From assembly GCA_012934845.2 (NCBI GenBank), contig WNNJ02002097.1, positions 62,001 to 126,000 on the forward strand: a stretch of DNA of 64,000 nucleotides. The letters run 5' to 3'. Shown here piece by piece: positions 1 through 15,559 of the stretch. Position numbers and translations under genes: made by a program. How positions within the stretch are numbered: the first letter of the stretch is position 1; every line of letters begins with the position of its first letter. The notes under the pieces are model-generated. The model searched no databases. It was given only the letters and a program-made list of their open reading frames with translations, and was not told the DNA's origin. Source of the stretch: Pomphorhynchus laevis. Taxonomy: Eukaryota; Acanthocephala; Palaeacanthocephala; Echinorhynchida; Pomphorhynchidae.

Positions 1-5204
<5,204 letters not shown>

Positions 5205-6180
5205 CTACTTTTAGAAAAAAATTAACATAGTCAATATTCGATAATGCTTACCTTGAACTCAAAGCACCCAAACAATCAGTAATCTTTAATGATCGGTATA
5301 ATCTTTAATAATTAAACAACTCGATTAAAAACAATTAAAAAATAGTAACTCATTTAGTTAAAAATATGTACATCTGATATTTTCTAACAAAAATATCTAT
5401 TGAATGACAATACTATAACGAATCCAAAAGGAATAATTTTAATATTATGTTGACTAAGGGCATCACGAGAACTGAATTAGGGTAAAATGTCATTATACTC
5501 TGATGATTTGGACAGCATTCAAACAAATTATTTCCTTTATATTCCATAAAATCTAGACGAAATTATATACAAAAAGCACTTTCTTCTAAATTGATGTTTA
5601 ATAACGACGTGACATAAATATGTCAAACTAACACATGCATTTGTTAAAATAACGAAATCGTCGGCGATTTAAATCAAAATAAAATGTCATCATACTCTGA
5701 TGATCTGGACAGCATTCGCACACATTATTTCCTTTAGATTCTTTAGAATCTAGAGATCCATTTTTGATATATTTAAATAATATATTTCCTTCAATGTATA
5801 ATCTATTTAATATGTCTACTGTTGAGTCCATTTTTCCTCAAATTTATTAGACAAAATTGAAATTATATTTCAATATAATGAAATATATTATAACATACTA
5901 TACATGAATGGGTGTATTAATCAGCAATTATATTGTATGACTATCATTATTTTCTAATTTTTTAATTTCCTATTTTAAAGGTTAATTAGATGCGTTAGTT
6001 ATCCTCCACGTAAGACTAACTTAAAAATTGAAAAAAGGAGAACGAATCAAATAAAAGCGGCAGAGACGTAAAATGATGCGATCGAGTTGTGAATATGCTG
6101 TTGAGTAGAGTATTTGTCTTTAACTCAAGGCAATCCGGGTTTGCCTGGATTTAGTTATAATATGCTATACAGGAATGGGT
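5205..6180. other. RAB2 upstream flank with a duplicated segment
   Basis: No recognised gene. A segment at about 5490-5560 reappears, diverged, at about 5680-5760 (shared landmark: actctgatgat-tggacagcattc). The second copy lies inside a 67-codon minus-strand frame (5628-5831). A shorter repeat, actatacatgaatgggtg-like at about 5900, recurs as ctatacaggaatgggtga at about 6160. The RAB2 promoter should lie just above 5204, but no clear core element stands out. Confidence 0.4.
5628..5831 (-). CDS. hypothetical small Cys-containing ORF
   Basis: A 67-codon ATG frame starting MDSTVDILNRLYIEGN and carrying NVCECCPDHQS then RRRFRYFN near the end. I do not recognise the family. A diverged second copy of its central part (ECCPNHQS) lies about 190 bp away at about 5490-5560, so the piece has been locally duplicated. 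It may be a repeat-derived frame or one exon of a larger gene. No start context or splice evidence decides between these. Confidence 0.25.
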   Translation of the reverse strand: MDSTVDILNRLYIEGNILFKYIKNGSLDSKESKGNNVCECCPDHQSMMTFYFDLNRRRFRYFNKCMC

Positions 6181-6184
6181 GAAA

Positions 6185-6490
6185 GACGCACTCTGTGAGT
6201 AAAGTGAAATCTAAAGCTGGACTGTCACAGTCATTCCAAATAAATGTAGAAGTATACCAAGGATCCGTTATATAAACCATCCTGTTCATCCCGGTCATGA
6301 ATGCAATCACTAGCGACCTACAATGGTCTGTCTCAAGAACAATACTAAAGCTACATATCCGTGCGTGGAAATATCAGCTGGAAAAATAAAGCCTATGCCT
6401 AAACCTTAAGAAGATAGTTATGCTGAGCGCAAGAAATTACGCAGAAGATAACTTCCAGATTGATGGTATTAGAATTTAAATGTAAGAGGA
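6185..6490 (+). mobile_element. RTE-like reverse transcriptase remnant
   Basis: One plus frame reads LSQSFQINVEVYQGSVI, a stop, then TILFIPVMNAITSDLQW and later LEK, a stop, SLCLNLKKIVML. This matches the RTE-type RT block (V.QGS.LSP.LF...MDAITRDLQ...L.LNLKK). The YADD segment between the two blocks is missing, so the piece is internally deleted and carries at least two stops. Only about 300 bp survive. It abuts an L2-like LINE fragment on its right. Confidence 0.55.
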
Positions 6491-6639
6491 CTTACCATAT
6501 CAGGGCAACAATGTAGCATCAGACGGATCGATTGCAGTTGATATCACTATAAGGATAACCTGTGTGTAGGCAAAATGTGGCGCGATGACTGGCGTAACAT
6601 GAGATAACATGCGTAACACGGGATGACTGACGTAACATG

Positions 6640-7560
6640 CGTATTTATCGTAACATGCGATAAATACGCCGATGACATCCTCATATATGATCATGAATCC
6701 GTCATCGCAATTTTTGCCTTCAACTGTCTTTCTTCTATCTACAAACGTCTCTCCCATCGTCGTCTCGTTCTAAACTCATGATAGTCCAATATAATGTGGA
6801 TCCTTTCACGTCAACCTAACATATCTTCGCCCCTGTATATTTTGCCTCATCAATCATCCCCGCAGCCCACAATCTCACTTTCTTAGGATTCCATTTCAAT
6901 GATCACCTTTCCCTTAAACCCTTCGTCCGGGACAAAATCCGCTTGTCTACCTTAATTCTCATAACATCCGCCGTATTCGCCAACTTATCAACTTCCGTTC
7001 CTGTATGTCTTTTCTTTCATCGTTTCTTTTCCCTAAAATCGATTACTGCTTCAGCCTTTTCGCCAATTCTCCGAAATCCATCATCCTACCCTTACAACCC
7101 ATCATCAACTCCGCCGTTCGAGTGCTCATACGTCTCCGTCGCTTTGAACACACAATCATATATGTTGCCCACGTCTCCTGGCCCACCATCCACATCCGCA
7201 TACAACTCCGCCTTCTTCTCGTAACTTTTTGTCTCATCGCTGTCGGCTCACCATCGTTCATCAAACTCCCTTTCTTAGACGACACTTGCCCCACCTATCT
7301 ATCGCTGCGTTCCCATCATTTCCTCTTACTATACGTTCCCAATTACACTAACAACTACGATCTCTTATCATTTCTCGTCGCCACTCTGCTCTCCTGGAAT
7401 CAACAACCTCTCGACGTCCGTCGCGCTCTCTTCTTTATCACACTCAAATACCTTCTCCGTTCCCACTTTCTCGACACATGATTTAGACTTTTTACTTCAT
7501 GATCGTAAGAGAGTGCGCCAGCACGCATTTTCACGTAAAAATAAATATATATATTTAATT
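6640..7560 (+). mobile_element. L2/CR1-like LINE, 3' fragment
   Basis: This matches the full copy at 9218-12095 from the YADD motif (YADDILIYDH) to the C-terminus (LLSWNQQPLDVRRALFF) and the 3' tail. The two reading frames that hold most of it (6943-7224 and 7005-7481) overlap, so at least one frameshift has occurred. The tail holds the family hairpin GTGC-gcca-GCAC at 7513-7524 followed by acgtaaaaataaa. It is 5'-truncated within the RT, as is usual for LINEs. Confidence 0.8.
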
Positions 7561-7802
7561 TGATCGATATGTACCATTTGACTGAGACTTGGGGTTCTCT
7601 CAAGACAAGTCTTTACTTGCATCTGCGGCGAAGAGGTGAGTTGCAGAATTACACACCAGCTAAATTGCCGTTACACAAGAGTAAGATGCATCCGTCACAC
7701 CGGAGTAAACGAGATAATTCGGATTTAAATTTTTGTTTTTGTGGTCATAAAAGCGTGCGCCCGCGCGCATTTACCACGTAAAAATGAATATGTTTTTTAA
7801 TT
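7561..7802 (+). mobile_element. short L2-like LINE piece with 3' tail
   Basis: An open frame (MIDMYHLTETWGS...) begins with a possible endonuclease-like DLFCLTESW match. It ends in the family 3' tail ttttgtggtcataaaagcgtgcgcc with hairpin GCGTGC-gccc-GCGCGC at 7753-7768. It is probably a heavily deleted copy inserted behind the preceding one. Assignment rests mainly on the tail. Confidence 0.5.
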
Positions 7803-9301
7803 AATATATTAAAAGACAATTTATTAAACCAAAACAACGGGATCAACTTGTTTTCTAATGGTATTTATATTTGCTTTGAATTTCAACAATAACCAATTGA
7901 TAAAGACGATGTATGATCAAATTTTTTAAATCAAAAACGCAAATTAACATTTTTATAAAAACGATATTACTGTTGACTAAATCCATATAATTATGATTAT
8001 AACATTTTATGATAAAAATGCTACAATTATATAATGATATAATATAATAATATTATAATCGCTTTAGAAAATAATTCGTCCGCGTCTCTTCGCATAATCA
8101 TTCCCCTTTTAGTCTTTGCTCTTTTAAATTGCTCACTTGTCATTCTTCTAGCCCGATCACTCTGGGTATCGCCAATATATATACCGCCCTGGTTCATCAT
8201 CTCCTACCTCTTTATTTTTTTACCGAACTCGCCGACCTCCTTTCATACTGTTCTTTGTCCTCCATCTCTTCACTCATTCGTGGCGACTTTAACATCCGCA
8301 TCGAACGACCCTCTTCCACTGAGTCCATCCTGTTCATCAACATTCTATCCAACTACACATACAAACTAATCTACACTGCCCCCACACATATTATTGGCGG
8401 GGCACTCGACATCATAGCTGTCCCCGATCATTTTGCTGCCTACACCTCACCGCACATCTCCTATCCTGGTCTATCCGATCAATTTCTCGTCACCCTTGAT
8501 CTTACTTCCAACCACTCCACGCCTCACACATTTACAATCCTACGTCGCTCTTGGAGAAACATTGACATCCCCTTCTCCGCTTTGACTTACCCAACTCGTC
8601 TCTATCTTCTCTCACAATAACATATTCCTCTCCTCAAGATCTTGCCTTTCTTTTCGACTCTAAACTCACATCCACTCTCGGTTTTCTCTTGCCCTTCAAG
8701 CCTCACGCTCACTGTTGCTTGCACCGTGCCCCATGGTTTGATATCCAATGCCTACTCTCAAAGCGTCGACTCCGTCATGCTTTTCGAGTATATCACCGCA
8801 CTCTCAAACGTGATATCCGCCCGCTCAGTCTTTTCGCCAATTCTCCAGAATCCATCACCCTACAACGCATCATCAACTCCGTCGTTCGAGTGCTCTTACG
8901 TCTCGGTCGCTTTGAATACACATTCACATATCTTGCGCAACTCTCCTAGCTCACCATCCACATCCGCATACAACTCCGCCTTTTTATCGTAACTTTTCGT
9001 CTCATCGCTGCCGGCTCCCCATCGTTCATCAACCTCCCTTTCCTAGACGACACTTGTTCAACCTCTCTATCACTGCGTTACCGTCATTCCCTCTTACTCT
9101 ACGTTCCCACTTACTCTAACAACTACGGTCTCCGATCCTTCCTCTTCGCCGCCCCACTCGCATTTAATCAGCTCCCACTCGACGTCCACCGCGCTCCCTT
9201 ATTTATTACATTCAAATGCCGCATCCTCAACCTATTCACCAAGCAATCCATGGATCTCTTCTGCCTCACCGAATCCTGGCACTCAGATTCCGACGACCTT
9301 T
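7803..9301. repeat. 1.5 kb duplicated segment, copy 1
   Basis: It matches 51341-52837 almost base for base over about 1.5 kb, starting in non-LINE AT-rich DNA (attaaaagacaatttattaaa), running through the internally deleted LINE and stopping inside the endonuclease of the next LINE (gattccgacgacctt). Both ends cut across element borders, so this is a DNA-level duplication, not two retrotranspositions. Confidence 0.9.
8110..9217 (+). mobile_element. internally deleted L2-like LINE
   Basis: Endonuclease half (8129-8620: RGDFNIRIERPSS, TAPTHIIGGALDIIAVPDH) runs into the EN-RT linker (HRAPWFDIQCLLSKRRLRHAF) and then jumps at about 8823 straight to the C-terminal region (LFANSPESITLQRIINSVVR). The whole RT core including YADD is missing. 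The copy ends at about 9217 (PLFITFK), where the next LINE's endonuclease begins with no 3' tail between. The coding ability is lost. The deletion is shared with the copy at 51.6-52.8 kb. Confidence 0.8.
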
Positions 9302-12095
9302 CCATTCGCCGTCTGCTCTCTGCCGGTTGCTCCCTAGTCGAATCCGCCCGCCCCCTCAGCTCATGCCCTTCAAAATCCTCTAATCATGGCGGCATCGTCG
9401 CATTCGCGCGTCACCCAGCGTCTCTTCGCAAAATCAATCCCCCTTTCAGCCCTTGCTATTTTGAATTGCTCACTTGTCGTTATTCTAACCCGATCACTCT
9501 AGATCTCGCCATTGTATACCGTCCTGGTTCATCAGCTTCTACTGACTTATTTTTTACCGAACTCACTGACCTCCTTTCTCATTGTTCTTTGTCCTCAATC
9601 CCTTCACTCGTTCTAGGCGACTTCAATATCCGCCTAGACCGCCCCTCTTCAACAGATTCCATCCGCTTCATCAACATTCTATCCAACTACAATTACAAAC
9701 TAATCTCCACTGCCCCCACACATATACTTGGCGGGGCACTCGACATCATCGCTGTCCCCGATCATTTTGCTGCTCACACATCACTGTTCATCTATGATCC
9801 TGGTCTATCCGATCACTTTCTTATCACCCTTGATCTCGCTCGCAACCACACCCCTCCTCACACACCTACAATCCTACGTCGCCCTTGGAGAAATCTTGAC
9901 ATCTCCCTTCTCCGCTCTGCCTTACTCAAATCGTCTCTATCATTACCCACAATAACATATTCATCTCCTCACGATCTCGCCTTTCTTTTCGACTCTGAAC
10001 TCACATCCACTCTCGATCTTCTCTTGCCCTTCAAGTCTCACCCACACCGTCGCTTGCACCGTGCCCCATGGTTTGACATCCAATGTCTACTCTCAAAGCG
10101 TCGACTCCGCCATGCTTTTCGAGTCTATCACCGCTCTCTCAGACGCGATTTCCGCTCGATCACTCCGTCTTTCCGTGATTCCTATCTTGCTCTTCGCCGG
10201 TCTCATCTCCACCTACTACGTACCAAATGCAACTCCTTCTAGCAGCATAAAATCATCACTTCATTCAACTCTAAGACTCTCTGGCATACTTTTAACTCAA
10301 TCCTAACTCGTTCCTCTACGCCTTGCAACATCAATGCTAATGATTATTCGTCATTTCTCCAGACTAAAGTATCCACGCTGCTCTCTCACACCCCGGTCTC
10401 TCTCCTATCCCACTCTGCCAAGTCTACTCTCATCCTTCCGGAACTCTTTCATCTTCTCCCTGTATCACCTACAGAAGTATCATCTGTCCTCATGTCCTTG
10501 CCCAACAAAACCTCACCTGCCGATCCCCTGCCTACCCACATATTAAAATCTATATGCTCATCGATATCCCCATTTCTCACAACCTTGTTTAACTCATCCA
10601 TCCGCAGTCGTATCTTCCCTTCACACTGGAAATCCGCAATCGTTCGTCCCATCCTTAAGAAACAATCGCTCGACCCCTCCCTTCCTTCTAGCTATCGCCC
10701 CATTTCACTACTCCCTACTCTTTCAAAGCTCTTAGAACGCCTCATCTTAATACAAATCAACGCTTATCTCTCCTCATCCAATCTGTACTCTCCTTTCCAA
10801 TCCGCTTTCCGCTCTAATCACTCGACAGAAATCGCATGCATAAAAGTGTACAACGACTTACTCATTTCTCGAGACAAGGCTCTATATAGTGTTCTCATCT
10901 CCCTGGACCTCTCCTCCGCATTCGACATTGTCGACCACTCCGTCCTCCTTTCTCGCCTTCGTTATGATTACGGCTTTTCTTCCTCCTCCGTAGCTTGGTT
11001 CGCCTCATATCTATCCGACCGTTCCTTTCGCGTCTGTTCTAATTCATCATCCTCCCCTTCCATCCCTATTTTTTTTGCGGGGCTCCACAAGTTTAAGTCC
11101 TAGGTCCCCTGCTTTTCTCTCTTTCGCTTGGCGATCTCTCTCCATTTATCAAACCTTACTCCTTTAACGTCATGCAATACGCCGATGACATTCTAATCTA
11201 TGCTCATGCACCCGCACATCGCATACACGATATCGGCATTTCTGCATCCAACTGTCTTTCTTCTATCTAAGAACGTCTCTCCAATCTCCATCTCGTTCTA
11301 AACGCCGAAAAGTCCAAAATAATGTGGATCTTTCCCCGTAAACCAAGCATATCTCCTCCCATTGTATCTTTTGCCTCATCGATCATCCCTATAGTCCACA
11401 ATCTCACTTTCTTAGGCTTCCATTTCGATGATCACCTTTCCCTTAAACCCTTCGTGAGTGACAAGGTCCGCTCGTCTAACTTAATTCTTCGTGACATCCG
11501 CCGTATCCGCCCCCTTATCGACTTCCGTTCTTGTATGTCTCTTCTTTCATCGCTTCTTTTCCCTAAAATCGATTACTGCCTTAGCCTTTTCGCCAATTCT
11601 CCAAAATCCATCATCCTAAACCCTACAACGAATAATCAACACCGCCGTTCGAGTGCTCTTTCGCCTCCGCGCTTCGACCACACATCCACATATTTTGCCC
11701 AACTCTCCTGGCCCACCATCCACATCCGCATTAAACTCCGTCTTCATCTCGTTACTTTTTGTCTCATCGCTGTCGGCTCCCCATCGTTCATCAACCTTCC
11801 TTTCTTAGACGATACTCGCCCCACCTCGCTATCGCTTCGTTCCTGTCATACCCTCTTACTCCACGTTCCTAATTACTCCAACAACTACGGTCTCCGATCA
11901 TTCCTCGTCGCCGCCTCACTCGCCTGGAATCAACTCCCTCTCGACGTCCGCCGCGCTCCTTCCTTTATCACATTCAAACACCTCCTCCGTTCACACCTTC
12001 TCGACACCTGATTCACAGTTTTGTTTTGTTGTGGTCATGTAAGCGTGCGCTGGCACGCATTTGCCACGTTAAAATAAATCCTTTTTTATCCGTAT
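9218..12095 (+). mobile_element. L2/CR1-like LINE, nearly full ORF2
   Basis: An APE-type endonuclease (9250-9860: FCLTESWH, LGDFNIRLDRPSS, GGALDIIAVPDHF, LSDHF) leads to the linker and RT (10492-11103: SYRPISLLPTLSKLLERLI, FQSAFRSNHSTEIA, LDLSSAFDIVDHSVL), YADDILIYAH at about 11180, and a C-terminal half (11322-12011) ending SLAWNQLPLDVRRAPSFITF. Breaks: in-frame TAG at 10240-10242, a frameshift near the T-run at about 11070, a TAA in what should be QGSVLG and another in SSI-ERL. The 3' tail has hairpin GCGTGC-gctg-GCACGC at 12043-12058. No ORF1 is visible. Inactive but fairly recent. Confidence 0.88.
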
Positions 12096-12135
12096 CCACC
12101 TCCTCAATACATGATTTAGATTTTTTTGTTGTGGT

Positions 12136-12193
12136 CATCGATCCACTTTATCGATCCACTTTATCTTTGGATCCACTTTATCGATCCACTCAC
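12136..12193. repeat. short tandem repeat, 14-bp unit
   Basis: About four units of tcgatccactttat with one interrupted unit (ctttgga). It follows a second copy of the LINE tail words gatttagatttttttgttgtggtcat, so it probably grew from a LINE 3' end. Confidence 0.7.
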
Positions 12194-12403
12194 AAAACAT
12201 TTAAATTGTAAAATCTTTTAATTCTAATAATTAATTTTTAATTAATTAAGTGTTCTAGCTAATTACATATTCTAGCAAATAACAAGATCTAATATGCATA
12301 CAAGATTTAATATACACACAACATTGACGAAACAACAGCAGAAAATCAACGAATAAAGATCCAAAGTAAATACAATATTTAAAGCACATAAAGAACTAGG
12401 AGA

Positions 12404-15400
12404 ATGCCGAAGGGTGTTCCCTCATCCAGCGTCAAATGATGCAACTGCAACACATTGGCAGCTAAATGCATACGATGCAAGTGCGCTAAAGCTAAAAAGT
12501 CATGCTTTAATTGTTCAGCCCCTAATTGCTCACGCAAATCAGCGCTAGACTCGAATCAATCACCCATCGTGACAAACGAGTTGCCAATACCTCCGCAACT
12601 GATAGCCAACAATATAGACCTTAACGGTGACATGCCAGCGACTATGATAAATGAAATCAGAACCAGTCCCTTACACCACGAAAACCAAACATTGACACAG
12701 ATGAACATTGACGAAATATACCCTGTGGTCATCCAATGGCGACCAAATCTATTTACCCTTCCCAAATGCAACGCCAGTCATACGTTTGTATCAGCACTCG
12801 CCGATTTATACGTAAAGGCGTCAATTGAAGAAATTCACTATTCGTCCTTCTTAAAAAAGGCCACGGTGTTCTCCCAATGCGTACTGCAACGAGTCCCTAC
12901 CACAAAGGTGTCTCTCATTCACAAAACTATAGGGAGACGTCTAGCTTTATGGGAGAAAAATAAGTACGACGCATTGTTTCATGAAACGAAACACTTTCAG
13001 TTGGGCTAACTCATCGCGTTCCCCTTGAGAAAACTGATTGGATTAGTCGTTATTGTAAACTTCTGACTGCAGGGAAAGTGACCGCTTCCACATCAGTACT
13101 AGAAGATAAGTCATCATCCACAGTCCTGAGTCCAGACGAAAAAGTGCACGGTAGACAGTAAAATCATGGCTACAAGATCTCCACCCCTCCGCAAAAGTTC
13201 CACCACCAGAAATATTGTTATCGTCACAATTTCCTGGTTCAATAATGCATCACGCAAGCAGATTTTATGTTTTGGACGAAACTTGCATCATCTCCGCATG
13301 TGAACGAACTAAGGGTGGTGCAGGGCCTTCTGGACTTGATTTGACATCTTGGCGGAACATGCTTACACGTTTTGGTTCACAGTCTCAAACGTTAGCAAAA
13401 GCTCTCACTCGCTTCGCGATTCGCATCACTACCGAATCTGTACCACCCCAAACGTTGGAAGCATTCACATCTTGCCGTATCATAGCCCTCGAAAAGAAAA
13501 GTGGGGGAATACGCCCAATCGGGGTGTGTGGCACTGCAAGAAGAATAATTAGTAAAGCGATCCTTACGTTTGTTCGCGACGACATGCAAGACGTTGCGGG
13601 AACATTTCAAACAGCTGCAGGGCAAAAGTGTGGGGCCGAATACACGGTACACTCACTCCAAAAAACATATAACGCAAATCCAGACAGCTACCTTATCACA
13701 ATTGATGCAACCAACGCCTTCAATTCCGTAAACAGACAAGCTGCCCTCCACAACCTCGACTTTGTATGTCCGTCACTGTCATGCGTTATGCATAACCTAT
13801 ATCAAGAGCCTACGACGCTCACTCTTGGTTCCGACTGCTTACTCTCAGAAGAGGGATTTACCCAAGGCGACCCCTTTGCGATGCCTTGCTTTTCCCTCGC
13901 GTCCTTGCCTCTTATAGACAAAATACGCAAAATTGCACCCAACGTACACCAAGTATGGTACGCTGACGACGCGAATTTTGTTGGTTGCCTCAATGACTTA
14001 ACAAACGTTTAGAAAGCACTAATAACAGAAGGACCAAAGTACGGTTACGTTGTCAATGCAACCAAGTCAAAACTCTTGTCTCGCCATCCTCTAAGCATTG
14101 ATCAGTTCCCAACGACCGACATCAAGATTAGATGTGATGGTATACGTATTCTTGGATTCGCCGTGGGTACCGTCGATTACGAAGCAGTTATTGTCGAACA
14201 ATGTGTAGATACTTGACAAACTCTAATTGAACGTTTAGTTGACGTGGCGAAAATCGACCCACAAGTCGCATACTCGGGCTTGACACATGCAATACAAGCA
14301 AAATGGACCTATATCACTCGGACTATCCAGTGCGATCAAGAGATGTTGCGAGGCGTATCTGAGACCTTAAGGAGTGTTTTTCTCAATGAAATTACTCGAT
14401 GGCCGATTGAAAATGCATGGAAAACGATCCTTATGTCTCCTCTAAAAATGGACGGGTTGGGAATATTTGATCCGGCAATAACCGCTCAAACAGACTACGA
14501 ATCCTCAAAGACAATCAGTAGCACATACGACTCCGGTTTAATCGGACAAGCATTGAGAAACATACAATCAAAAACGATCGATCAAATTACGGCGCGACGT
14601 AAAAACATACATCGTCATAGGCTGTCAGAGGCACTTTACCTTATGGACACCGTTGTTCTGACCGCCGTCAATCATGCTCAAAGAGACGGGGCATCTTCAT
14701 GGCTCAGCGCCCTCCCTCTGAAAAACGAACGCTTTTGTATGTCATCAAGGGAGTTCACAGATGCCATTTCCGCTCGCTATGGGCAAACCCCAAGTGACTT
14801 GATCGGCAAATCATGCTCTTGTGGTGAAGAAATCACGGTGAGCCACGCACTCATGCAGATCGGGAGGATTACCGTCAATCAGACACGACTCCGTTCGAGA
14901 TAAAATTTCAAAAGAAATATCGACCATTTGCCGTGATGTAGTAATAGAACTAAACCTGCTACCGGTCCCTGACACCCTAAAATTCGTCGCAACATCAACA
15001 AGTCGAGCCGCCGGGGCAAGGCTGGACATATCCTGATTGGGCCTGTGGAACGAGCGATTAGAGCGGACGTTCTTTGACGTCAACGTGTTTAACATCTTTG
15101 CTCAGTCGTTCGTCAACCGATCAGTGGACGCATCCTTCCAGCACAATGAATCACGCAAACATGCCAAATATTCAGAAAGAATTAAAGCGATCGAGCGCGG
15201 CAGGTTCATTCCGCTAATTTTCTCCTCTTCTGGTGGCATTTGGAAAGAGACAGGCACCTTGTTCAGACAAATCGCATCAGTTCGCACACGACGAGGTATT
15301 ACGAAATATGCACATGTCATCACAAATATCAAACGCCGCGTTTTTTTTAATTGCTCGAACAGCATATGCCTGCCTTCGAAGTCCAAGAGGAAACAGAGAA

Positions 15401-15497
15401 GGCAGCAATAAGATAGTGAACGCCTTGTTTTAAAAATCAATTACAACTTTGACAGTGAAAGTTATGTATGGGCCCATTTGAGGGAACCCCCTTTCTT
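12404..15497 (+). mobile_element. restriction-like-endonuclease non-LTR element, copy A
   Basis: Nearly full element. The N-terminal Cys cluster (from ATG 12404; CIRCKCAKAKKSCFNCSAPNCS) precedes an RT: GGAGPSGLDLTSWRNML, GGIRPIGVCGTARRI, IDATNAFNSVNRQ, EGFTQGDPFAMP, WYADD at about 13960. The C-terminal part has a zinc knuckle (CSCGEEITVSHAL), then RLDIS...FFDVNVFN, a PD-(D/E)xK-like block of restriction-like endonucleases. Breaks: TGA at the twelfth codon, a frameshift between 13009 and 13215, TAG at about 14010, TGA at about 14214, and frameshifts near 14855 and 15030. The 3' end is marked by gggcccatttgagggaac at 15471. The clade is uncertain; similar proteins are common in cnidarians and other invertebrates. 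Confidence 0.8.
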
Positions 15498-15559
15498 GTA
15501 AATTATTATAATTATTTTAAAATTAAAAAAAGAAAAAAAAGAATTATTATTATCATTAT

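Noticed and set aside
9582-10306. Several overlapping plus-strand ORFs as separate genes
   Set aside because: They are shifted frames of the LINE endonuclease and linker at 9250-10242.
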